NCBI RefSeq assembly: GCF_014698035.1
Contig: NZ_JACJSF010000080.1
Location: 1-35,547 of the forward strand
Direction: 5' to 3'
Source of the DNA: Desmonostoc muscorum FACHB-395
Lineage (GTDB): Bacteria; Cyanobacteriota; Cyanobacteriia; Cyanobacteriales; Nostocaceae
Length of the DNA: 35,547 nucleotides
Shown: positions 24,229 through 31,232 of the stretch, piece by piece
How the letters are laid out: every line of letters starts with the position of its first letter
How positions within the stretch are numbered: position 1 is the stretch's first letter
Made by a program: the position numbers and the translations under genes
Notes under the pieces: generated by a model
Databases searched by the model: none
Told to the model about the DNA's origin: nothing
Seen by the model: the letters and a program-made list of their open reading frames with translations, nothing else

Positions 24229-24565
24229 TCTGATGATTAATAGGATTGAGTGCTTTGAGCGATTGCAGTTCTGTTTCTAGACTGGCAAGACGCTCTTGAA
24301 GTTGTTGATTGGTTGCTAATAAGGTGCGAGTTTGACTATTAAGATAGGGGTCGCTCTCCCACCAATTAATTCCAATCTCTTTGGCTTTATCAACAGAAGA
24401 AATCAACAAACGAATCCGAATGTTGAGCAGTTCTGTGGAGCCTACGGAAATAGAAATATCTCCTGCTATAACAATGCCTTTATCCAGAACCCGTTCTAGA
24501 ATATCTGCCAAGGTAGAACCTTGAGTTGATGTGGTGATAGCTCCCCGATTAGTATTAGTACTCAT
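24215..24565 (-). CDS. gvpJ: Minor gas vesicle protein GvpJ (GvpA-related)
   Basis: The 116-residue protein has a GvpA-like core (LADILERVLDKGIVIAGDIS, then IRLLISSVDKAKEIGINWW) with a C-terminal extension that forms a short coiled coil (LLATNQQLQERLASLETELQ). That extension and the INWWESDPYL motif separate GvpJ from GvpA. GvpJ-type proteins are thought to nucleate or shape the conical ends. Its ATG overlaps the gvpN stop by 4 bp (ATGA), and its 3' end overlaps gvpK by 14 bp, so gvpN, gvpJ and gvpK are tightly coupled. Confidence 0.94.
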   Translation of the reverse strand: MSTNTNRGAITTSTQGSTLADILERVLDKGIVIAGDISISVGSTELLNIRIRLLISSVDKAKEIGINWWESDPYLNSQTRTLLATNQQLQERLASLETELQSLKALNPINHQNAGD

Positions 24566-25734
24566 TTGTTTATTAAATGGCCAGAATCAAAAGCAACTGT
24601 CTGTGATATGCTCGGCGACTCGGCATTGCCCTGCATTTGTACTAATACTCCCTGTTCTCTGAGAGATTTGAGTGCAGCCACAATTTGACTGCGATCGATC
24701 CCTAGTTCTACTGCCAATTCAGAGAAACGCCTTCCTGGAGAATTACACAGGTAGTTGTAGACTTCATGCTCGTAAGGTACTCGTTGTTCCAATACAACCT
24801 GATTTTGGTTGTTTGGTATTATCTCTGACGACTGAGATTGGGTATTTATACTATGATAGAATTCACTTAAAACCTCTTCCAGTAGGCGAGTTGCCTCCAT
24901 GAGAGGTTGATTCGTGCGAGAAAGCAGGATATCGGCACAAATATCTTGGAAGCTAGGATCTCCAGGATTTAGGGAAATTTCGTGTTCGTGGCAGATTTTG
25001 GCAATCATCAGACAGGAACGTAATCCACCGCCTTGTCCAGAGCCAGATCGACTCCAAAACGTCCGTACTAAGCGGACAATTACTTCTGCTTTCTCAGAAT
25101 CTATGCCTGTTTTATGAACTACAATTTCCTGCTGACTCAGTTCATCAGGTGTAGGCATATCGATGGTAATAACACGATCCATCAAAGCATCCTGAGTTGC
25201 ATGAACTCCACAATACTCTTGAGGATTTGATGTTAAGATTGCCCGAAACTGAGGATGAACCCGGATATACTCGGCTCGATGTTGGTTTGTTGGTAATACT
25301 AACAACCTCTCCTCAAGTACGGAGAGTAAAACGTTATTTACCTCCGGGTGCGATCGATTGAATTCGTCGTAAACCAGCGTGAATCCTTCTTTACAAGCTA
25401 GGGTTAATCGTGCATCAACCCAGTGTTGTCGGAGTTCATCCTCAACTTTAACAACGCTGTGGATATAGTTATCAACAACCTTTTTACGGGTATAACCTAA
25501 TTGATTACCAATCAAGTCTGAGGTTTTAAACTCATCATCTCCAAATAAGAGGATGATCGGCTGGTTGAGCAAATCAGCTAGATGCATTGCCAGAGTAGTT
25601 TTTCCGACTCCGGCTGCACCACGTAAGTGTATGGAAAAACCTGACTGTAGATAGCGCAAAGCACGTTGAGCGACGCGTTGAACCGCAGGTGTATTGACAA
25701 ATCGCTGGGGAGATGCATTTAATACTGTTGTCAA
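24562..25734 (-). CDS. gvpN: GvpN, MoxR-type AAA+ ATPase with a C-terminal winged helix
   Basis: Translation starts at TTG (25732-25734), 9 nt after a perfect AGGAGGT (complement of 25744-25750). The 390 residues contain the Walker A GAAGVGKTT (39-47), the Walker B TLVYDEF (119-125) and the sensor region AILTSNPQEYCGVHATQDAL of GvpN. The family promotes vesicle growth in an ATP-dependent way. After residue 285 a linker leads to a winged-helix-like end (about 319-370: HEVYNYLCNSPGRRFSELAV, LGIDRSQIVAALKSLREQGV) that resembles the tail of GvpC in this cluster. gvpN is the first gene of the minus-strand gas vesicle series, divergent from gvpG. Confidence 0.94.
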   Translation of the reverse strand: MTTVLNASPQRFVNTPAVQRVAQRALRYLQSGFSIHLRGAAGVGKTTLAMHLADLLNQPIILLFGDDEFKTSDLIGNQLGYTRKKVVDNYIHSVVKVEDELRQHWVDARLTLACKEGFTLVYDEFNRSHPEVNNVLLSVLEERLLVLPTNQHRAEYIRVHPQFRAILTSNPQEYCGVHATQDALMDRVITIDMPTPDELSQQEIVVHKTGIDSEKAEVIVRLVRTFWSRSGSGQGGGLRSCLMIAKICHEHEISLNPGDPSFQDICADILLSRTNQPLMEATRLLEEVLSEFYHSINTQSQSSEIIPNNQNQVVLEQRVPYEHEVYNYLCNSPGRRFSELAVELGIDRSQIVAALKSLREQGVLVQMQGNAESPSISQTVAFDSGHLINK

Positions 25735-25948
25735 ACTTTAAGTACCTCCTCAATAGTAATGTGTTATACGAAAGTCTTTTTTGTTACATTGCAAATATAA
25801 AATACAGATGTCAATCAGCCTTAACTGGACTCAAATCCAACGGATTTTGGCATCAACACAAGACTAGTAATGTTTAATATTTATGTCATCAGCATGATTA
25901 CGGTGTTGAGAGGATACCTTTAAGAAGTCCACACAGGTGTAAAGCAAT
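25735..25948. promoter_or_regulatory. Divergent regulatory region gvpN/gvpG
   Basis: The 214-bp gap separates the TTG start of gvpN (minus) from the ATG of gvpG (plus). Promoters for both must lie here, but I cannot assign boxes with confidence. The gvpN ribosome binding site is AGGAGGT (complement of 25744-25750). gvpG has AGGTG at about 25935-25939. Confidence 0.55.
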
Positions 25949-26203
25949 ATGGTTCTGCGCTTCTTACTATTACCGATTACTGGCCCATTAATGGGGGTAA
26001 CGTGGCTTGGGGAAAAAATTTTAGAACATGCCAGTACTGAAATTGATGATAAAGAAAATCTCAGCAAGCAACTTCTTGCACTCCAACTTGCTTTTGATAT
26101 GGGGGAAATTCCTGAAGAAGAGTTTGAAATTCAGGAAGAAGCTCTTTTATTAGCGATTCTGGAAGCAGAACAGGAGGAACGCGATCAGACACAAGAGGAT
26201 TGA
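25949..26203 (+). CDS. gvpG: Gas vesicle protein GvpG
   Basis: The 84-residue protein MVLRFLLLPITGPLMGVTWL, then EIDDKENLSKQLLALQLAFD and MGEIPEEEFEIQEEALLLAI, matches the GvpG family along its whole length: a short hydrophobic start, the GxxxLGE turn and an acidic helix ending in DQTQED. GvpG is a small accessory protein of vesicle assembly. In the clusters I know it lies next to gvpF or gvpV on the same strand. Here it is alone, divergent from gvpN, with an AT-rich accessory stretch downstream. Confidence 0.93.
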   Translation: MVLRFLLLPITGPLMGVTWLGEKILEHASTEIDDKENLSKQLLALQLAFDMGEIPEEEFEIQEEALLLAILEAEQEERDQTQED

Positions 26204-26339
26204 AATTCTTTCCTAGCTTGTGTGATTTATTGCTTTAACTAACGTGCGCCTCCGTTGGAGACTCACGTTAATTTTAAAAATATTGTTAGCTATTATACTT
26301 AAATAAATTATGCTTCTACTGTACAAGTATTAATTTTAG
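26204..26339. other. Short spacer after gvpG
   Basis: No gene. cctccgttggagactcacgttaa (split here as cctccgttgg and agactcacgtta) resembles the dispersed acgtgag repeat end seen at 360, which may mark a decayed relative of that MITE. Confidence 0.4.
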
Positions 26340-26499
26340 GACTTACGCAACTGGCATATTATTTTTAGTTTGTAGTGTACCCCTTCGGGGAAGCAAGCTA
26401 CGCGTAGCGTCTCGCAGAGAGGACTTTAGTCCTCAAAATCAGGGCTGAAGCTCTTACTACAAACTAAAAGTTTTAATTTTTGTGACACTTGCGTAAGTC
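26340..26499. mobile_element. MITE of about 160 bp with long interrupted inverted repeats
   Basis: The ends gacttacgcaa (26340-26350) and ttgcgtaagtc (26489-26499) are perfect inverted repeats. Further in, ttttagtttgtagt (26363-26376) pairs with actacaaactaaaa (26456-26469). The centre holds the palindromic cyanobacterial motif accccttcgggg plus ctacgcgtagcg. No target duplication is obvious. The right end stops 9 bp before the ATG of the next frame and places an in-frame TAA there. Confidence 0.85.
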
Positions 26500-26508
26500 G
26501 TAAATTTA

Positions 26509-26817
26509 ATGGAAGCTTTACCCGATAATTGGGCAGATATTCAACCTGATACTGTATATCTTTCAATTAGTGGTCTGCTAGTTTCATTTGGCAGTGAACA
26601 AATAAAGCTGGGATTAAAATATGATCGGAAGGGGAAACATTTAAAAGCCATTGAGAAAGGGCTTGTACCTCCTCGCGGTAATGTTGGGTTGGTGGCTTCC
26701 CAAGAATCTGGCTACGATTTTAAATCTAAAGTCTTAGGTAAAGGTGGCGACCGCCGATTTCATGCAGAATTCATTGATGGTATATTGCACTTCCCTGGTT
26801 TGGTAACAGAACATTAA
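26509..26817 (+). CDS. Small protein of unknown function, possible orphan toxin C-terminus
   Basis: 102 residues: MEALPDNWADIQPDTVYLSI, a middle with KGLVPPRGNVGLVA, and a compact end GKGGDRRFHAEFIDGILHFP, then GLVTEH. I do not recognise a characterised family with certainty. The end recalls C-terminal toxin domains of polymorphic-toxin proteins, which finish soon after such a Gly-Lys-Gly-Gly-Asp strand pair. The frame begins directly after the MITE, with an in-frame stop inside the MITE end, so the ATG may be fortuitous and the frame a cut-off C-terminus. An acidic 133-residue protein follows after 12 bp, as expected of an immunity partner. No clear ribosome binding site. Confidence 0.5.
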   Translation: MEALPDNWADIQPDTVYLSISGLLVSFGSEQIKLGLKYDRKGKHLKAIEKGLVPPRGNVGLVASQESGYDFKSKVLGKGGDRRFHAEFIDGILHFPGLVTEH

Positions 26818-26829
26818 ACCCACATAAGT

Positions 26830-27231
26830 ATGACAAGGCTCGAATTAAAAAATCATCAAGTTTGGCAAGATTTAACTGAAATATTACAAAGTTTAGATGC
26901 TAATGTTCTTGTTCAAGAACATCTTGACCAGTGTGATTATAAAGTGTGTGGCTATTGGGATGAACAAGATGAATATTATGAGAAAATTACGTTACCTCGT
27001 ACCCTTGAAGCCGAATTAGTTAGCAGTTCAATAGGCGTTACTCACAAAGAACGTTTTTTACAACTAAAGTTTTTGCTGATAGCTAATGCTGTTGATAATA
27101 CGAAAACTGCAAGTAGCAATGCTCAAAAACTTGGTGAATTGGTTCTTGTTTATGATGAAAATCTAGAATTTATTGATGAGAATTGGCTTTTAGATGTCGA
27201 TTCTTCATTCCTTGTGAAGTTATCTGGCTAA
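26830..27231 (+). CDS. Acidic protein of unknown function, possible immunity protein
   Basis: 133 residues, rich in Asp and Glu (DQCDYKVCGYWDEQDEYYEK, VLVYDENLEFIDENW), with no transmembrane segment or known motif that I can see. It starts 12 bp after the frame at 26509, on the same strand, so both are probably read together. Small acidic partners directly downstream of toxin domains are usually immunity proteins; this is context inference only. Its AT content exceeds that of the neighbouring gas vesicle genes, and the block 26204-28640 has no HIP1 octamer that I could find, which suggests acquired DNA. Confidence 0.6.
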   Translation: MTRLELKNHQVWQDLTEILQSLDANVLVQEHLDQCDYKVCGYWDEQDEYYEKITLPRTLEAELVSSSIGVTHKERFLQLKFLLIANAVDNTKTASSNAQKLGELVLVYDENLEFIDENWLLDVDSSFLVKLSG

Positions 27232-27716
27232 TTTTAGTCAATTGAGTATAAGTAAGATATAATTAATCACAAAATTTTTGTGCCTAGCGCAAAGCTGAAT
27301 ATATAAGGGTTTGAAACAGGCTTTGTTGCCCACCTTTGGGGTATCGCAACGATTGATAAAAAATTCCGCCATTTGCTGTGAAATCCTTGATAAATGGTTT
27401 TTCTATCTGCTAACTTCGACAGCGCAATCAAGGTGCGAAACATTGGCTCCAAAAGCTCTAATCAGAAAAGCTTTCAACTTGGTATACTTTTACTTTTCTT
27501 ATAAATATATAAACGTGTACACAACAAGCAGGCAGGGGAAAAATGACGTGCAATGCTAATCGCTACATTTATCCAGGGATTTTCTGCAAGATGCAATCGC
27601 ATCTAGTGATTTGAAAGCCAAAGTTATTGGTAAAAGCTGGCGAGTTACCCCCAATATATGCTTGACTGTAAAATTGTGATATAGTACTTTTGTACTTATT
27701 CTCTGAGGTAAAAAAA
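27232..27716. other. Spacer with possible gene debris
   Basis: No intact gene. From about 27585 to 27680 (plus) a frame reads DFLQDAIASSDLKAKVIGKS followed by WRVT, which resembles the recognition-helix region of excisionase-type small DNA-binding proteins, but it has no start and stops soon after. Open frames at 27267-27452 (minus) and 27311-27559 (plus) overlap and look random. GAGG at 27705-27708 is the ribosome binding site of the next gene. Confidence 0.4.
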
Positions 27717-28160
27717 ATGGCTAACAGAATACACTTGAGCTTATTGCAAAATGAAGAGGAGTGGAACAATAAAGTGGACTTAGATCCAAACTTTAAAGCC
27801 GATCTTAGCGATGCTGACCTTTCTGGACAAGATTTTTCTTATAGAAATTTTACAGGTGCTAATTTAGCTAATGTTAACTTTAATAAATGCAATTTAACAG
27901 GGGCCAATTTTGAAAAAGCTAATTTAGTGGGGGCTAAATTCCAAGGGGCTAAATTATTATCAACGTATTTTATTGAGGCTAATTTAAGCAGTGCTGATTT
28001 TAGTCCTTATGAAGAAACTATGGGGAATATAGTAGAACCTATAAAAACAGATTTTAGCCTTGCGAACTTTACTGATGCTATTACAGATAAAGCAAATTTT
28101 ACTGACGTTAGATTTTTCAAAACAACTATGCCAGATCGTAGTTTGCATCCTTCACACTAG
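27717..28160 (+). CDS. Pentapeptide-repeat protein
   Basis: 147 residues from the ATG at 27717 (TGAGG 8 nt upstream); the frame is open nine codons further to a TTG that is not used. After a charged start, A(D/N)L-type five-residue repeats run from about residue 29 to 90 (ADLSDADLSGQDF, TGANLANVNF, TGANFEKANLVGAKFQGAKL, EANLSSADF) and resume near 115-130 (FSLANF, KANF). Such repeats form a right-handed quadrilateral beta-helix. Cyanobacteria have many, mostly without known function. There is no signal peptide. It is not obviously linked to the gas vesicle genes on either side. Confidence 0.88.
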   Translation: MANRIHLSLLQNEEEWNNKVDLDPNFKADLSDADLSGQDFSYRNFTGANLANVNFNKCNLTGANFEKANLVGAKFQGAKLLSTYFIEANLSSADFSPYEETMGNIVEPIKTDFSLANFTDAITDKANFTDVRFFKTTMPDRSLHPSH

Positions 28161-28185
28161 TCTGTACAAGGTTTTATTTCCTAAG

Positions 28186-28360
28186 CTCGACTTTATCCAA
28201 AATTAAGAACTCGCTTTCTTTATCCAGCAAAAACTCTAGCTTTTTGGCAAATACTTTTTCCACGTCACAGATTATCGATGAAGTTAAAAAAGTAAAACTA
28301 TTGTCCTACAAAGGTTTCAGCTTAAGAGATCGCGTTATGAAAAAAATGGATAAAGTCGAG
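28186..28360. mobile_element. MITE with 14-bp inverted repeats and 5-bp target duplication
   Basis: ctcgactttatcca (28186-28199) and tggataaagtcgag (28347-28360) are perfect inverted repeats flanked by ctaag (28181-28185 and 28361-28365). The 147-bp interior has no gene. The intact ends and target duplication suggest a fairly recent insertion. Confidence 0.85.
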
Positions 28361-28365
28361 CTAAG

Positions 28366-28641
28366 AGGATGTTTGAAAAGTATTAGACGAATATAATTCG
28401 CTACTACACAAACTCTCGTCCGCCTGCGCGGAAAGCATGAAAATCAAGGGTTTTAAAACCACGGAGGTGGATTTTGTCTGTATAGCCAAGCTACTGCGTT
28501 GGGCGGATTCCCGACTTGAAGCAAGTGGCGCGCGACTTATAGTTAATTAACTTACTAAAACGCTTGATTGGTAAGGATGATTCTAAAAGCCAATGGTTCG
28601 CAAGCAGGTTGCTAAGAATAGGCAAGCTGAAATCTTAGTAC
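28366..28641. repeat. Spacer with divergent copy of the 'cgcctgcgcgg' repeat
   Basis: No gene. ccgcctgcgcgg (28421-28432), then accacggaggtgg (28461-28473) and attttgtctgtatagcc (28473-28489) are related to the MITE at 30957-31072 but its gactagaagtcgc ends are missing, so this looks like a decayed or partial copy. Confidence 0.5.
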
Positions 28642-28926
28642 TTAGTATTCCAACGTTAAGGTTTTGAATTTTGGTGTCTTGTCCTCCAAGTTTGTATTTG
28701 CTTGCTGATGGATCGTGTTCTCTTCAGGAATTGTTTGACTATTTAAAATAGCAAGACGCTGCTGAATCTGATGTCGGCGTGCTTCGAGTTTCTCTAGTTC
28801 CTCCTCTAAACGCTCCTTCTCTAACATCATTTTGTAAGCATTTAAGTAAGCTGTTGCTTGAGAACGTTGAGGAGGCATGGTGCTAAATTTGGCTTGAATT
28901 TGTCTGCGGTTTGGAGTGCGATGCAT
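28642..28926 (-). CDS. gvpV: Gas vesicle protein GvpV-like
   Basis: 94 residues. MHRTPNRRQIQAKFSTMPPQ, then RSQATAYLNAYKMMLEKERL and EEELEKLEARRHQIQQRLAI match what I recall of GvpV from Anabaena and Microcystis clusters: a basic start, the RxQAxAYLxxYK motif and a coiled-coil helix. Its function in vesicle formation is not defined. It lies 45 bp downstream of the ArsA/Get3-type gene on the same strand, so both are probably co-transcribed, about 3 kb away from the rest of the gvp genes. A weak AAAGAAA precedes the ATG at 28924-28926. The tail after residue 65 is polar and variable. Confidence 0.75.
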   Translation of the reverse strand: MHRTPNRRQIQAKFSTMPPQRSQATAYLNAYKMMLEKERLEEELEKLEARRHQIQQRLAILNSQTIPEENTIHQQANTNLEDKTPKFKTLTLEY

Positions 28927-28971
28927 AATAAATTTTTCTTTGGGTATGAAAGTATTTAGTCTAATTAGCCG

Positions 28972-30870
28972 TTAAAATAAACAGGCTGCGGCTGCTTGGA
29001 TGCGTTCTAAAGGCTGAACTGAGCGAGGAAGCATTGGTAAGCGAACTATTGTCAAACCTGGAAAATTTGTCTCGCAGTCATCGCAATTAATGGTTGCTGT
29101 AGAAGTAAAACGGTTGAGAACAAGGTAATTCTGACTTACACCTATTTCTTGCATAGATTTGAACAAGCGTTGTTGTTCGGCAAGTACGCTAGTCTGGTTA
29201 AGTGTAACCCCAATGAACTCTGCTTGTTGTGGGTCTTTTAGCACTTTTTGGGCTTTGACTACGCGCTGTCGCAAAGTTCGTAAACGCCCCATAAACTCTG
29301 TACGACCAAGGACATTCTGATACTTGATCCAGAGTTTGAAAATCCAAGCTAGCCAGTCTGCTAATGCAGTTGGCATTTCTAGAAAACGCAGAAGATGACC
29401 TGTAGGAGCAGTGTCTAAAATAATCAAGTCTTCTTCTTGTTGCTCTAGCAATTCCATTACTGTTAACAGGGAAAGTATTTCATCAATCCCTGGTAAAGCT
29501 TGATCGACAATTTTGCGCCAGGCAGCAGGAGCATAGGCCATTTCAATAGCTTCGCTTGTTTGGGTTTCGCCACTCATCATTTCGGCCAGTTCCCATAGGT
29601 AATCGGCTCTGAATTGATCGACAATGCGATCGCCATCTACTTCCTGACCTCGAAGATTGGCAGTTATTTGATATGGTTCGTGTCCTAAACTCAGACCAAA
29701 GGCATCGCCCAAGGAATGGGCTGGATCGATAGAAACCATGCGAATTTTGCGATCGGGATGTTGTTGAGCCATAGCCCAACCAATCGCAGCTGCTACTGTG
29801 GTCTTGCCTACTCCACCCTTACCGCCAATTAGTAACAGGCGACGACCTTTGGTGAGAAAATCTCCAAAGCTAGGAGGAATTGTTTCCGGCCATTGAACTG
29901 GGAGTAGATCGATAAAAGATAGCGGTTCAAGCTGAGGAACATGGATTTGGTTGATGAGATGGCTGAGGGCTAGAATCCCTAAAGGCTCCTGATCTTGCTG
30001 TGGCACAATAAAAATCGGCTTTTCGTTAGCAAGATCCGCATACTGACCGATCAGCGGTTGTTGTTCTTGGTAACGATCTGGGTCAGTCGCACTGGCCAAG
30101 ACTTGGTTAACAAACAACCCTCCGCAAGGAACCTGCAAAGTTTGTAAGGCTTCTAGGAACCGTTTTGATTCCAACCAACTCATTGGTTCGGCGATCGCAA
30201 CTAACAAACAAGCAGTATGGGTAGGATCTTGAAGCAGACGACGACCTTGCGAAAGTTCAGCTTTCAGGGTTTGCAAAAAATCGTCAGCGCGATCGGGTGT
30301 GTAACTTCCAGCAAAGGTCTTGCTAATAATCCGATGCTTTTCTTGAAACAGTTCGAGAGAGTGGAGGAAAGTGTCTAAAAAATCCATCAATCCAAATAAG
30401 TTGAGAGTATGACCGCTAGGAGCCATATCAACTACTACTCGATCTACCCGCTGCTCCTTAAAAAGGCGTTGGATCTCTAACAAGCCCATCAACTCGTCCA
30501 GTCCAGGCCAATTTAAATCCCAAACTGGAGACAAGTCTTCGCCTTCAACAAAACTACCTCGCTCCACTAACAGTTCTAAAACCTGGCCGTAACGTTCTTT
30601 AAAGTCTTGTAGCAGACGCTTTGCATCCAACGCCCTTACTCGTAGATTGGGTAGTTCCGCTATGGGACGAGGAATGTCATCAACGCTAACTTGTAAGACA
30701 TCTCCAAGAGAGTGAGCCGGATCAGTTGAGATTAAAAGAATTTGCTCATTGGCAAATTTCTGCGCCCAACGACATGCAAAGGTGCAGGAGATTGTCGTTT
30801 TTCCGACTCCACCTTTGCCGCTAAACATAGCAAGGTGTAGGTTATCAAAAAGTTCCATCCCGTTTGTCAT
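28972..30870 (-). CDS. ArsA/Get3-type tandem ATPase
   Basis: 632 residues in two homologous halves. Each has the deviant Walker A GKGGVGKTT (18-26 and 350-358), the STDPAHSLGD / SIDPAHSLGD switch I and the DMAPSGH / DTAPTGH switch II of the ArsA/Get3 family. The metal-binding cysteines of the arsenite pump ATPase are not evident. Near the C-terminus there is a CDDC motif, reminiscent of the zinc CxxC of Get3. No arsenite pump or repressor gene is adjacent. Tandem halves could form the pseudodimer that Get3 makes from two chains. With gvpV directly downstream, a role in handling the hydrophobic GvpA-type proteins is attractive, but this is inference; a general role in delivering tail-anchored proteins is the alternative. 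Confidence 0.85.
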   Translation of the reverse strand: MTNGMELFDNLHLAMFSGKGGVGKTTISCTFACRWAQKFANEQILLISTDPAHSLGDVLQVSVDDIPRPIAELPNLRVRALDAKRLLQDFKERYGQVLELLVERGSFVEGEDLSPVWDLNWPGLDELMGLLEIQRLFKEQRVDRVVVDMAPSGHTLNLFGLMDFLDTFLHSLELFQEKHRIISKTFAGSYTPDRADDFLQTLKAELSQGRRLLQDPTHTACLLVAIAEPMSWLESKRFLEALQTLQVPCGGLFVNQVLASATDPDRYQEQQPLIGQYADLANEKPIFIVPQQDQEPLGILALSHLINQIHVPQLEPLSFIDLLPVQWPETIPPSFGDFLTKGRRLLLIGGKGGVGKTTVAAAIGWAMAQQHPDRKIRMVSIDPAHSLGDAFGLSLGHEPYQITANLRGQEVDGDRIVDQFRADYLWELAEMMSGETQTSEAIEMAYAPAAWRKIVDQALPGIDEILSLLTVMELLEQQEEDLIILDTAPTGHLLRFLEMPTALADWLAWIFKLWIKYQNVLGRTEFMGRLRTLRQRVVKAQKVLKDPQQAEFIGVTLNQTSVLAEQQRLFKSMQEIGVSQNYLVLNRFTSTATINCDDCETNFPGLTIVRLPMLPRSVQPLERIQAAAACLF

Positions 30871-30956
30871 TTATGGCGTTTTAGGATAAAGTTACTACAT
30901 ATTTTTGAAAGTTACTTAGGTAATTTTGCTGAATAAAGGTATTTAAAACTAGCCTT

Positions 30957-31072
30957 GGCGACTAGAAGTCGCGGCTATACAGACAAAACCCGCCTGCGCG
31001 GGTTAAGATTCTTACTTTTTCATTAGTCCACGAAGGTGGACTTCGCCTGTGTAGCTGCGACTTCTAGTCGCC
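30957..31072. mobile_element. MITE with ggcgactagaagtcgc ends
   Basis: ggcgactagaagtcgc (30957-30972) and gcgacttctagtcgcc (31057-31072) are perfect 16-bp inverted repeats. Inside, ggctatacagacaaaacccg pairs imperfectly with the cgcctgtgtagc side. This is a common cyanobacterial palindromic element. It sits in the 362-bp divergent gap between the ArsA/Get3-type gene and the WD40 gene. Confidence 0.9.
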
Positions 31073-31232
31073 CAAATTGGCAGAGATCAAGAATTGTATT
31101 TTTTTCCTTCTGCCTCCAGCATAGCTGCCTTTCTTCGGTAATTAATTTTGTTGAGTTACTTACAAAGATTAGCCGAGGAACTATAACTGAGGTAAAGATT
31201 TAGCCAGAGATGTCCAAAGGTAAGGAGATAAG

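Noticed and set aside
27585..27680. Excisionase-like fragment
   Set aside because: Only about 25 residues are suggestive, there is no start and the frame ends at once; too little to call a gene.
28972..30870. Arsenic resistance locus
   Set aside because: The ATPase lacks the expected arsenite-binding cysteines and there is no arsB, arsC or arsR in the window.
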